Assembly (NCBI RefSeq): GCF_024166365.1
Contig: NC_064844.1
Span: 496,001 to 560,000, forward strand
From: Elephas maximus indicus
Lineage: Eukaryota > Chordata > Mammalia > Proboscidea > Elephantidae
DNA: 64,000 bases
Direction: 5' to 3'
Within the stretch, counting starts at the first letter, position 1. Each line of letters begins with the position of its first letter. The notes under the pieces are model-generated. The model saw only the letters and a list, made by a program, of their open reading frames with translations, was not told the origin of the DNA and did not search any database. Both the position numbers and the translations under genes were made by a program. Below are positions 46,985 through 57,010 of this stretch, one piece after another.

Positions 46985-47720
46985 ATGTGTCTAGGAAGTT
47001 TCTACGACTTTGTCTTGGTCAACTTGTGCTAACCTCCCTCCCCTATATTGTTTTGTCTTTCCCTTCACCAAAGTTAACATTTGTCTACTACCTAATTAGT
47101 GATTTCCCTTCCCTTGTAGCCTTGAAAGATGGTTTTTTGTGTGTCAACCTTTTCTTGAGTTTTTATACCAGTGGTCTCATACAATATTTGCCTTTTTTAA
47201 TTGGCTTTTTTCATTCAGCATAATGCCCTCCAGATTTGTCCACGTTGTGAGATATTTTACAGATTCATCATTGTTCCTTATCATTGCATAGTACCCCATC
47301 GTGTGTATGCACCATAGTTTACCTATTCATTTTTTGATGGAAACTTGTTTCCATATTTTTGCTATTGTCAGCAATGCTGCAGTGAACATGGGTGTGCATA
47401 TGTCTATTCATGTAACAGCTCTTACTTCTCTAGGATATATCCCTAGGAGTGGGATTGCTGGATCATATGGTTCTTCTATAGAGGTATTTCTATTTCTAGC
47501 TTTAAAAGAGGCGCCATATGGTTTTCCAAAATGGTTGTACCATTTTCCATTCCCACCAGCAGTGCATAGGAGTTCCAATCTCCCCACAGCCTCTCCAACA
47601 TTTCTTATTTTCTGTTCTATTAGTGCCAATCATGTCGGGGTGAGATCATATCTCACTGTAGTTTCAATGTGCATTTCTCTAATGGCTAATAGTTGCCCTG
47701 CTTTTAACATGGGTACGTGC
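46985..47720 (-). mobile_element. L1 3' region
   Basis: ATAATGCCCTCCAGATTTGT, CATTGCATAGTACCCCATCG, AGTGGGATTGCTGGATCATA and TTGTACCATTTTCCATTCCC are the classic antisense L1 3' region in order. They account for the 180-codon open frame at 47301-47843. Confidence 0.92.
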
Positions 47721-48582
47721 ACTAGCGGTAACTGTAAAAAATGTTTCAGTTATATATACAGTAGCTGCGACTCTGGTTGCAGCTTTGAGTATTATACTTC
47801 TATACTGAGCTACTCAAGGACAGTAACCACGTCTTATCTTTGAGTCCTTAAGGTTTTAGCATAGGGTTTATCACACAGTATGCAGTCCATAGTGTTTGAG
47901 CAAATAAAAAGGAACAAAGCTAGAAATTTATCCTATAAATTTGCTCCTATACACAAACGCGGTACGTGTACTGAAACGGAAGTTTCTATCCTGGGAATCT
48001 GGAGAAAAGTGGAACAGAAGCTCCCTTAAGTGACCTCCACTTGACTAACTCAACTGGATTAACCAACCTTGTCCATTCCGTCCGTCAGACCAAGTGATTA
48101 CAGCCCAGGGCGAGCTGACCCTTTGTGGCTGTAAGCGGCTACCTCCTAATGCACCTGGGGACTGGTGCGCTCACAAGGTGAGCTGTCTGCTCACCAGGAG
48201 TTCCTGACTGGTCCCATGTGTGTGTCAGCTGTGCTGGTCCCTGTGAGTCCGTAATTTTACTCGGTATTAGAAAAGTTGATTAAATACAAGTTACAATGAA
48301 GGGCCATCACCAAAAACCGCTGTCAAATTAGGTTTGGGCAAGGGGTTAAAAAAAAAAAAAACACCCTGTAAAAATCTAGAATTCTACACTTGTTTCACTC
48401 CACAGTATCTTTCAAGTTCTTACTCTACACTGAAGAAATGAAAACTCGCAATAATGCACAACGCATTATGAGTGTGGTTTAGGGAGGTATACTGATCAAC
48501 TCCAGAGAACCCGAATTCAAAAGGTCTCCGTTCCACAGCAAAGGACTGGCAGATAAATAAACGTACCTCATTGAAAAGAAAA
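47721..48582. other. Intergenic with L2-like tail
   Basis: 47790-47910 resembles an L2/MIR 3' tail (TTTGAGTCCTTAAGG, TAGCATAGGGTTTATCACAC). The rest is unique-looking and approaches the CpG island. Confidence 0.5.
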
Positions 48583-48722
48583 GGTCTCCTAGCGCCCTAT
48601 AAGACAGAGCAGAGCCTCCTGCCAACCCAGTCACACTCGTCCCTGGGGAGCGGCTGGGGATTCGAACCCAAAACTTGTCGGTTAGCAGCGAAGCCACGAA
48701 CCACCGCGCCACGAGGGCGCTG
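48583..48722 (-). mobile_element. AfroSINE at the edge of the CpG island
   Basis: GCGCCCTATAAGACAGAGCA, GGGATTCGAACCCAAAACTT and ACCGCGCCACGAGGGCGC. It is unusually CpG-rich, with a well-preserved tRNA-type B box (GGGATTCGAACCC on this strand). It adjoins the GC-rich region without a gap. Confidence 0.88.
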
Positions 48723-48724
48723 CA

Positions 48725-50050
48725 GCTGCTTCCGGGAACAGGACCCGCCCCTGCGCCGTGGAGCCCGAGCGCGCCCCGCCCCGGCGGCTCTCCGCCGTCC
48801 CGCGAGGCCTGTGCCCCGCTCCGGGGGGGCGCCCGCAGCTGCCCGGCCGTTTCCCCACCCTCCGCCGCGGTACCACGCCCGCCGGGGCGCGGCCTCGGAC
48901 GAAAGCCTCGCGGGACTCCCGCCGCCTGGTAATTACGGGGCGAGGAAAGCGAGCCCACGCCGCCTCCGCCCACTGCTCATTCCCGGCCGCCCAGTTCCGG
49001 ACGCTCGCCCCCGCAGGGCCGGGGAGGACTACGGAGCGAGGGAGCTGCGCATGCGCAGCCCCGCCCAGTTCCGGGACGCGCGTCCCCGCAGGGGCGGGGG
49101 AGGACTACCGAGGGAGGGGTTTGCGCACGCGCAGTCCTCCTTCCGTGCCGAGCCGCCAGTCTCCGCAGGGGCGGGGGAGGGCTGCGGAGCGAGGAGAGCT
49201 GCGCATGCGCAGCCACGCCCAGTTCCGGACGCCTGTCCCCGCAGGGACGGGGGAGGGCTGCGGGAGCGAGGGGAGCTGCACACGCGTAGTGCCCCCTTCC
49301 GAGATGCCCGTCCCCTCGGGGCGGGGGAGGACTACAGAGCGAGGGGAGCCTGCGCACGCGCATTCCCCCTCCCGTGCCGCGACGCCCGTCCCCGCGGAGG
49401 TGGGGAGGACTGCGGGCGTCCCCGCAGGGGCGGGGGAGGGGTACGGAGCGAGGGGAGCCTGCGCACGCGCAGCCCCACCCAGTCTTGAGACGTGCCTTTC
49501 TTCAGGGGCGGGGTGAGGCCAAGGGCGCCAAAGACGCTTGCGCACGCGCACTCTCGCCTGCCGCCGCGCGGGCAGGCTCAAGGCGGGCCTCGGTTCGCAG
49601 CCCGGCTTCTCCCGGCCTCCCGCCCCAGTGCTGAGCGGCCTCCAGACACAATAGCTACCTTGCAGACGTTCCCCTCGCCGCCTCTCCCCAAGCCGCCCTC
49701 TCTAGACTAGCCTCTCTAGGAGCAGCCTCGAAGCCCCTCTTGTGTGTTCGGCCGGCAGGGAGGAGCGGGAAAGGCTGTTCCACATTTTCAGGAAAAAGCC
49801 ATACCCTCACCCGCCCCCACATGCATCTCAGGATAGAAAAGTCCCCAGGCCGCGCTGAGGATAATGGAGATATGTTAAAGCAAAGATGAATTCGTTTTTG
49901 TTAGAAGCGACGTTATTCATGAGGCATCTGCTCGCTACCCAGAATTCCCGAGTTTCCGGGGCGCGTTTCCGGTCGCCGGTCCCTGGTGCGGTCGGGCGCC
50001 TCCGGATCCTGCACCTCGGCCCGCCCGGGCGGGGTCGTCCCCACGCCCCT
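48725..50050. promoter_or_regulatory. CpG island, putative promoter
   Basis: About 1.3 kb of very GC-rich, CpG-dense sequence stands out sharply from its AT-rich surroundings. The middle is the NRF1/GC-box tandem array (48988-49560). Flanks include CGCCCGCCGGGGCGCGGCC and, at about 49955-50020, GGGGCGCGTTTCCGGTCGCC. CpG islands of this kind usually mark promoters active in many tissues. No TATA box or coding first exon could be assigned to either strand, and the associated transcript is unknown. Confidence 0.8.
48988..49560. repeat. Tandem array of about 77-bp units with NRF1-type sites and GC boxes
   Basis: TGCGCAYGCGCA sites start at 49046, 49122, 49200, 49351, 49460 and 49539, with a degenerate TGCACACGCGTA at 49277. 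Spacings are 76, 78, 77, 74, 109 and 79 bp. The 109-bp step contains an extra partial duplication. GGGGCGGGG boxes lie at 49091, 49168, 49318, 49427 and 49505. Each unit also repeats CGGAGCGAGGGGAGC and CCAGTTCCGGACGC-type blocks. The site pattern matches the known binding consensus of NRF1, and the GC boxes that of Sp1/KLF factors. Binding is inferred. Confidence 0.93.
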
Positions 50051-50833
50051 CCTGCTTCCGCGACCTGATTGTTTCCTTGTTTTTCTAATTGCAAGAAAAA
50101 TACCTGCTTTTAAAACATGTCTGCTCCCCGTAAAACTGTCCTACGTAAAGATACATAAAAGAAAAACCCACAACCTGGTCACCCAGAAATAACAATGTAC
50201 TGGTATATAAACTCAGAGACTTTTAGCATGTACTCGTGCAGGTGTTTGTTTTTTAGTAGTAAAATGTGAACATATCCTCGCAATAATGTCCCAGATTTTC
50301 CAAGTAAATTAATAGCAGATAGGTAGTCATTTTTAATGGCTGTGTCGGTATCATAATGTGTTCAACCAATCCATAAATTGTTGGGCTTTTAGGGTTTCCA
50401 GTTTTTCACTTCTGTGGGCAATATAAGCTTTTTCATGTAAATCTGTACATATCCTCGATTATTTCATTGTAATAAATTTGCAGAAATACAACTATTGGAT
50501 CAAAGGGAATGCACGTTTGTAAGATTCTGGAAGATGTTACCAGACTGTCACCTAGAAAGATCTTTATTTACTAATTTTCCACCAACAGAATGCCTGCTTG
50601 TGTCTGCATCTCCTTACTCATCTTGGATGTTGTCAAGCTTCCTAATTTTTATCATCTTTTTAAGAGGCTCTTGATTTAATTTGCATTTGGTTCCATAAGT
50701 GTAAAATTTAATGTCTTTCATATATTTATTGGTTCTAATTTTGTGAATTGCCTGTTCTTGACTTTTGCCTATTTTAGAGTTGGAGTACTCTTTTTTTCCA
50801 CCACCTGTCTGTCAGTTTGTCTGCAGGTGGTGG

Positions 50834-51600
50834 TTTCCGTGTGATGCTGGGCAATGTTCCGCTGCTATTCATAAGGTTTTCACTGGCTAATTCTTTTCAG
50901 AAGTAGACTGCTGGGTCCTTCTTCCTAGTCTGTCTTAGTCTGGAAGCTCAGCTGAAACCTGTCCTCCGTGAGTGACCCTGCTGGTATCTGAATACTGGTG
51001 GCATAGCTTTGAGCATCACAGCAACACCCATGGAAGAAGCAGTCAAGAAATCAAATGATGCATTGCATTGGGCAAATCTGCTGCAAGGACCTCTTTAAAG
51101 TGTTGAAAAGTAAAGATGTCAACATGAAGACTAAGGTGCGCCTGACCCAGGCCATGGTATTTTTAATTGCATCATATGCATGTGATGCTGGACAATGAAT
51201 AAGGAAGACCGAAGAAGCAACTGACACCTTTAAATTGAGGTGTTGGTGAAGAATATTGAATTATACCATGGACTGCCAAAAGAACGAACAAATCAGTTAT
51301 GGGAGAAGTACAGCCAGAATGCTCCTTAGAAGCAAGGGTGGCGAGACTGCGTCTTACATACTTTGGACGTGTTGTCAGGAGGGATCAGTCCCTGGAGAAG
51401 GACATCATGCCTGGCAAAGAACAGGGTCAGCAGAAAAGAGAAAGACCCTCAACAAAGTGGATTGACACAGTGGCTGCAACAATGAGCTCGAGCACGGCAA
51501 CAATTTTAAGGATGGCACAGGACCAGGCAGTGTTCATTCTGTTGTACATAGGGTCACTATGAGTCAGAACTGACTCGACGGCACCTAATAAGAACAACAA
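50834..51600 (+). mobile_element. RTE copy with inverted 5' segment joined to 3' end
   Basis: 50834-51030 is the RTE 5' region in minus orientation (CTATTCATAAGGTTTTCACT through AGCATCACAGCAACACCC, matching 46650-46830). 51031-51600 is the RTE 3' portion in plus orientation (GAAGCAGTCAAGAAATCAAA through CACCTAATAAGAACAACAAC). About 2 kb of the element is missing between them. Confidence 0.8.
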
Positions 51601-51604
51601 CAGC

Positions 51605-51995
51605 ACGATGGCGGATGTTATGCATTGGTGTTTCAAATACCAGCAGGGTCACCCATGGTGGATAGGTTTCAGCTCAGCTTCCAGACTAAGACAGACCAGG
51701 AAGAAAAGCCTGACAATCGGCTTCTGTAAGTTAGCCAGTGAACACCCTATGGATCTCAGAATATTGTCTGAGACTTCTTCTTGCACACTTGGGACTGATC
51801 ACTGGAGAAGGACATCATGATTGGTAAAGTGGAGGGCCAGTGAAGAAGAGGGAAACCCTCTCTGAGACGGATTGACACAATGGCCACAACAAAGAACCCA
51901 GGCATACCAACAGTCATGAAGATGGCACAGGACTGGGCAATATTTTGTATTGTCTCCATGAGTAGGTGCCAGCTCCATGGTAACTAACAAACAAC
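51605..51995 (+). mobile_element. RTE-derived non-autonomous element (RTESINE-like)
   Basis: The 5' part (TTTCAAATACCAGCAGGGTC, AGCTTCCAGACTAAGACAGA, ACTTCTTCTTGCACACTTGG) joins directly to the RTE 3' end (GATCACTGGAGAAGGACATC, GATGGCACAGGACTGGGC, TAACTAACAAACAAC). Same architecture as 25719-26112, in the opposite orientation. Confidence 0.82.
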
Positions 51996-52747
51996 GAAAA
52001 CAAAACTCGTGTTTAAAAAAACATTACACATGCTTTTTGTATGTTCGAAGTATTAACCTTTGTCTGAAATACAAGGCCCCTCCCTGTTTTTTTTTCATCT
52101 TCTAATTTGGCCTATGATGTTAATTTGCTGGAGAATGTTTTTCATTTTTATGTGGGCATACCTATCAATCTTTTCTTTTGTGTTTCCAGCTTTGGTGTGA
52201 TGTTTACCTGTATGCATTTTCTTCTAATATTTTTAGGCATTACTTTTTTGTATTTCTATATTTAATCAATCTGATATTTATTTATGAGGAATAAGGGAAG
52301 ACTCTACCTTAATTTTTTTTTTTCCTAAATGGCTTACTAGTTGCCCCACACCATTTATTGAATACTCCATCTTCCCTATTGATTTAAAACACGACCTTTA
52401 TAAAACACTAAATTTCCATATATACTTTCTTTTCTGTTCCATTGATTTATCTCTGCTGGGCAGTAATATTATTGTTTTAATTAATTAATATAGCTTTAAA
52501 TTATTTTTAATTTCTGGTAGTGCAAATCCCACTCAATAGTCTTTTTTTTCCCACAGTATTTCTTTAAAAATTGTCTTAAAATATATTTAATATGTATAAA
52601 AGAGAATTTTATATGTCAGTTAAAAAACATAATAATATGAAAGGAACCCCCCCGCCCCGGATTGTTCCCAATAACTTGCATCAGTCTGTGTCCTCTTTCT
52701 GCTCTTTCCTCACCATCTCCCCCAAAAGGTATTTCTCCCATAAAACC

Positions 52748-52917
52748 AAAAACCAAACCCAGTGCCATCGAGTCAATTCCGACTCATAGTGACCCTATAG
52801 GACAGAGTAGAACTGCCACATAGAGTTTCCAAGGAGCGCCTGGCGGATTCGAACTGCCGACCCTTTGCTTAGAAGCCATAGCACTTAACTACTACACCAC
52901 CAGGGTTTCCATTTCTC
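52748..52917 (-). mobile_element. AfroSINE, full form
   Basis: AAACCCAGTGCCATCGAGTC, GTGACCCTATAGGACAGAGT, GGATTCGAACTGCCGACCCT and CTACACCACCAGGGTTTCC. Close to the apparent consensus, so probably young. Confidence 0.95.
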
Positions 52918-53064
52918 CCATAGTAACTTTAACTTCATTTTGTCAAGTTAAAAAAGAGTTGTGATTTTGATTGGAGTTGTATTAGTTTGGTAGATTAGGG
53001 GAAATGGACATCTTTACAAAGGTAATAAATACATAGTTTTAACTGAGTGTTTTTTTTGTGTGTG

Positions 53065-53255
53065 TGTTAATTCATTTAATCAACACAACGGATCTATTAT
53101 ATCATCCTCATTTTACAGATGAGAAAACTGAGGCACAAGGTGATTGAGAAAGTTGTCCAAGTTTAAGGAGCAAGTGGTGACGTCCAAAGTCAGACCCGAG
53201 CGATTCGGCCCCAGAGCTTTTGACCTTAACCACTGCGTCGTGTTGCCTCTCGGCA
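53065..53255 (-). mobile_element. MIR SINE
   Basis: TCATCCTCATTTTACAGATG and AGAAAACTGAGGCACAAGG are followed by GACCTTAACCACTGCGTCGT, in MIR antisense order. Confidence 0.92.
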
Positions 53256-54091
53256 ATGTGGAGTCTGGTCGTCTGTAAGGGACGTGCCTGTGAGTTTGCC
53301 ACCTCCGCCTGCCCAATCCCAGCCTGCATCTTTATCCTTTGTTAATGAGCCGTTGCCCTTTTGACCCTATTCCTCCTCCCCTCCTTCCACTGCCACTGCG
53401 GATTGGGCCGGGTTAGGTAGAAACCGAATTTGGGACAGGCCAGTCAGTCTGTCTCCCAGAAATCTGCATTTCGTGTTAGCTGGTCTCTTGACCTAGAAAG
53501 TGATGGCACAAGGGCAAAGCTGGGAGAGACGTTTCACCCATGTGCAGGGGGTACAGAGAACACAGGCCCGCAGAGAGGCAAGTGTAGAGAAACAGAGATG
53601 GAGTCCTGTGGGCCCAGAGAGAGGTGGTGGGGTAGCAGTCTGGGATTCCGGGGCCTTCTAAGTCCTGACTTGCCCCTAGTAAGGCCCTACTGCCCTATCT
53701 TCTCTTGGGGGTCTCCACAAGGTACCCACTCTTCCTTCAAATAAACTCTTTCAGCTTAAGCTCAATTGGATGAGTTCTCTTCCTTTTGAAACCAAACATA
53801 GAGGGTGGCCCTCTATTTATGCAAGTTTTCTTTCAGCTTCCCGGTAGCATTTTCACTATAAATCCTGTACAGTTTTTCTTCAGTTCATTCCTAAATATTT
53901 TAGGTAGTCCCCCCCCTTAACAATGATAAGATCTGTTTATTGTTGTCCCTTTACATCTTAATCTAAAAAACTTATACTTTCATTGGCTGAGACTGTCCAA
54001 TGTCAGGGGCTTATACATGTGACTGTAGTCTTTCAAATGTGTTCCAAATACTACGTTTCCAACTAGATATATTTTTAATTTGTACTTTCAG
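53256..54091. other. Intergenic, partly L1-like
   Basis: A GC-rich unique-looking part at 53260-53760 carries a 104-codon plus frame (53430-53744) without support. 53830-53920 resembles L1 (CAGTTCATTCCTAAATATTT). Confidence 0.45.
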
Positions 54092-54212
54092 TTGTTCTGG
54101 TGATGAGTCATGTGAGGATGACAGTGATTCATCTGGTGGAAATGAGCCACAAGGATGCCGAGGAAGGATGGAATTTCCTATAACTGGGTTTAAAAAGAAA
54201 GTGTATGAATAG
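54092..54212 (+). other. Possible terminal exon of an unrecognised transcript
   Basis: TTTGTACTTTCAG at 54079-54091 is a good acceptor. After it a frame reads CSGDESCEDDSDSSGGNEPQ, then GCRGRMEFPITGFKKKVYE and TAG at 54210-54212. An AATAAA lies at about 54304. A second frame (VLVMSHVRMTVIHLVEMSHK...) is also open for about 30 codons, so the coding frame is uncertain. I do not recognise either peptide. It lies 4 kb downstream of the CpG island on the same strand, which would fit a short gene driven from it. Confidence 0.22.
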
Positions 54213-54709
54213 GCAGTTCCAACAATACTTAGCCTATATTAAAACATAAGAAAGCTATTTTCAATAAGATACAACTTGTGTCCAATTTTTCAGGTACAAA
54301 GCAATAAAACAACAGAGGGCATTGTTTGCGTAAATACTTGGAATACAGTAGCCAAAGTAGAGACGAAGAGAAATTGATATCTCATCCTTAATTCAGACAC
54401 ATACTCCAAACCCCTGGGGACAGATGTGTTTCGGAACTCAGAGTTGTTGGGATTTTGGACAGGTGTACAGGGCACAGGGCATATTTTCTGTAACGTCTCA
54501 GTGGGGTCTGGAGCAGCATCTTGTAATCAAACACATTAATATTTATGCAACAAAATATGTTAATGTTAACTCTAAAAAGGAAAAATAAAGGCTAGAAATG
54601 GCTACACTTATGTTCAGTTCAGACTTTGCTGTCAAATGAGTTTGCTGCAAACTTATGAAAAGCTTTTGGTTTTAGAGCTTTTTGAATTAACGGTTCATAG
54701 ACCTGTACA

Positions 54710-54900
54710 AAGGAGCCCTGGTGGCCCCAGAGCTCAGCTGCTAACTGAAGGACGGGCAGTTGGAACCTGCCCAGTGGCTCTACAGGAGAAAGACCTGTTG
54801 ATCTACAGCCTAGAAAACCCTATGGGGCACTTCTACTCTGTCACATGGGGTGCAATTGATCGAAAATCGACCCGATGGCACCTAACAACAACAACAACAG
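54710..54900 (+). mobile_element. AfroSINE with RTE-like tail
   Basis: AAGGAGCCCTGGTGGCC, CTGTTGATCTACAGCCTAGA, CCTATGGGGCACTTCTACTC and the tail GGCACCTAACAACAACAACA, identical in type to the RTE 3' tail. Confidence 0.93.
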
Positions 54901-55609
54901 AGCTGTGCAAGCAAATATGTTCAGATTTCAGCAACAACATCTGGCCAGCTCCGGAGGTCAATTAAAGAGGTCTTTGAAGTCCTAGCTGTGCTAGATAGTC
55001 TTGTGGTTTGGGGTGTTTAGTCTGAAGAGTAAAATACAGACTTTGAAGTAATTATTGGAAACGTACTTAAAAAGAAATGGGTGAAGTGTTTTATCAACTT
55101 GCATTCTTGACCTTTGCTGTCAGTCATTATTTCAGTGAGTGGTATTTTGGTTGAAAGGAATTGCGATAAACACTAAAACTTCCTAGCAAATCTTAACATA
55201 GAAAGCTGCCAGATTTTTCCTTAAATCTATCAATGAAGAAGTCTTTCCTAGATATTTTCATTTTTTTAATTGAGTGCATAGAAGCACTTCCTATGACCGT
55301 ACAGAAGTTGTTCCAGTTTTGTCTTTTAAAGTGTCAAAACTGAGGAGATTCTTTAGCCATCGTTTATATCGAGTGGCGACCCTGTACCATCGGTTTCTGT
55401 GGTGGGAGCTGAGGAGACAGCCTGGTGGGAGAGAGACACATAAATAGGACATGAAATGCCATGTAAAAATCGATGTGTAGGTTGGGCAGTGTGTGGGGAA
55501 CACCCTGTTCTGGGTTGAGGGAAGGACTAAAAATCAAGAAGTCGGGAGGTCAAGGGAGGGGCAGGTGAACACGTTCTAAGGCAGTGATTATTAAAGGGTG
55601 GTCCACGGA
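54901..55609. other. Intergenic, no gene seen
   Basis: Unique-looking sequence without recognised repeats or splice-supported frames. Confidence 0.5.
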
Positions 55610-56045
55610 AGGGAATTTCAGATTCTCATGGAATCCAGGCTTTATGGAGCCACTGAGGCTGGATGAACCTCTGAAACTATTGCCCTGAGATCATCTTTAA
55701 ACCTTAAACCAAAAATATCCCCTGAAGTCTTTAAACCAAACAGTAGTTTAGCTTCATTAGTAAAGAATGTCTGCCTTGAGCATTGTGCTCTTTTAAAGAA
55801 CTATCCATATGGGATCAAACTGACAACAGCAACTCAAAAGATTAGATAGGAAACTTAGAGGGCAGTGAGTTTATGTTAATGAGGGAGGAACAATTCAGAA
55901 AAGGAGGGTGAGAATGGTTGCACAACTCAAAGAATGTAATCAATGTCACTGAATTGTACATGTAGTAATTATTGAATTGGTGTATGTTCTGCTGTGTGTA
56001 TTCTCAACAACCACAAAAAATAAAACAAATTATTAAAAAGAAAAC
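55610..56045 (+). mobile_element. L1 3' end (afrotherian-type 3'UTR)
   Basis: AGGCTGGATGAACCTCTGAA, TCATCTTTAAACCTTAAACC, GAATTGTACATGTAGTAATT and TTCTCAACAACC, ending in an A-rich tail. The same sequence occurs in opposite orientation at 62.7-63.2 kb. Confidence 0.85.
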
Positions 56046-56600
56046 CAAAGTGTGATCCATGAAACGGCAGCATCAATATTACCTGGGAACTTGTCAGAAA
56101 TGCAGATTCTTGAGCTCTACCCCAGACCTACTGAACCAGAAAATCTGGGAGTGGGGCCCAAAAATCTGTGTTTTAACAAGTCCCACTACCCAGGTGACTG
56201 AAGCACACTGAAATTTGCAACCACTGCTCTGAACAGAGCAAACACGTGAACAATTCAGAGAGAGTAGGATACATTTTGTAAATGGCAAGATGTCTAGTGC
56301 GTTTCAATGGTGGAACACGGGGGCGGGAGTAGGGTCAAGGGGGTCGTGGAAGTGAAGGATGAGGCTGGAAGGATAAGCATCTCCGTTCAGGGTCTCGTAA
56401 GCCTGCTACCTTGCAGAACTTGGGCTTATGCTGGAAACTGAACTGCTGGTCTTCTGCCCCAGATTGCTCTTCCTGCATCTCCTCATTTCACAAAAGCAGT
56501 GACTCCATTCTTCCACCTGCACAGGCTGAAACCTTGGAATCATTCTTGAGTCCCCTCTTGCTCTCACATCCCACATCCAAACTATTAGAATATCCAGTTA
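56046..56600. other. Old interspersed repeat and unique sequence
   Basis: 56046-56230 (CCATGAAACGGCAGCATCA, ACCAGAAAATCTGGGAGTGG) resembles a widely dispersed old DNA-transposon-type (MER5-like) repeat. 56500-56600 starts an ancient LINE segment (CACATCCCACATCCAAACTA). Confidence 0.5.
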
Positions 56601-56656
56601 GCTATACCATAGGGTCGCTATGAGTTGGAAGCGACTCGTCGGCAACGGGTTTTTGG
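56601..56656 (+). mobile_element. AfroSINE tail fragment in old LINE
   Basis: CATAGGGTCGCTATGAGTTG and GCGACTCGTCGGCAACGGGT mark only the SINE 3' end. The old LINE resumes at 56660 (CAGACTACTCATTATCTCCT). Confidence 0.8.
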
Positions 56657-56791
56657 TGTCTTTATACTTACAGAGCTTATTCCTAATCAGACTACTCATT
56701 ATCTCCTCCTCTGCCCCTTTAGTCCAAACCACCACCATCTCCTGCCTGAATTATTGTAATACCCCCATAACTGGATACTCTGTTTCCGACC

Positions 56792-57010
56792 AAAGAGCCC
56801 TCCCTGGTGGCACAGTGGCTAAGCACTTGGCTGCTAACCAAAAGGTTTGCAGTTTGAACCCACCAGCCACTCTGCAGGAGAAAAGACCTGGTGGTCTGCT
56901 CCGGTAAAGATTTCAGCCTACAAAGCCCAATGGGGCAGTTCTAATCTGTCCTGTATGGTCGATGTGAGTTGGAATAGACTCAACGGCACACAACAGCAAC
57001 AACAACAATC
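56792..57010 (+). mobile_element. AfroSINE, full form
   Basis: TCCCTGGTGGCACAGTGGCT, CTAACCAAAAGGTTTGCAGT, TGGTGGTCTGCTCCGGTAAA and a tail GGCACACAACAGCAACAACA. Confidence 0.95.

Larger units (their letters stand above)
50210..52600 (-). mobile_element. Ancient L1 3' region interrupted by RTE complex
   Basis: 50210-50830 (CAACTATTGGATCAAAGGGA, TCCACCAACAGAATGCCTGC, GTGAATTGCCTGTTCTTGAC) and 52010-52600 (TTCGAAGTATTAACCTTTGT, CACACCATTTATTGAATACT) are consecutive parts of an antisense L1M 3' region. They were split by later RTE insertions at 50834-51995. Confidence 0.75.

Noticed and set aside
47301-47843. A 180-codon plus-strand frame
   Set aside because: It runs antisense through an L1 3' region (MHHSLPIHFLMETCFHIFAI is the reverse reading of the L1 block), so it is not a gene.
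48571-49581. Long overlapping open frames of 305, 252, 158 and 128 codons in the CpG island
   Set aside because: They arise because a GC-rich tandem repeat has almost no stop codons in any frame. The unit length is not a multiple of three, so each unit is read in a different frame, and no frame has a recognisable protein or codon bias.
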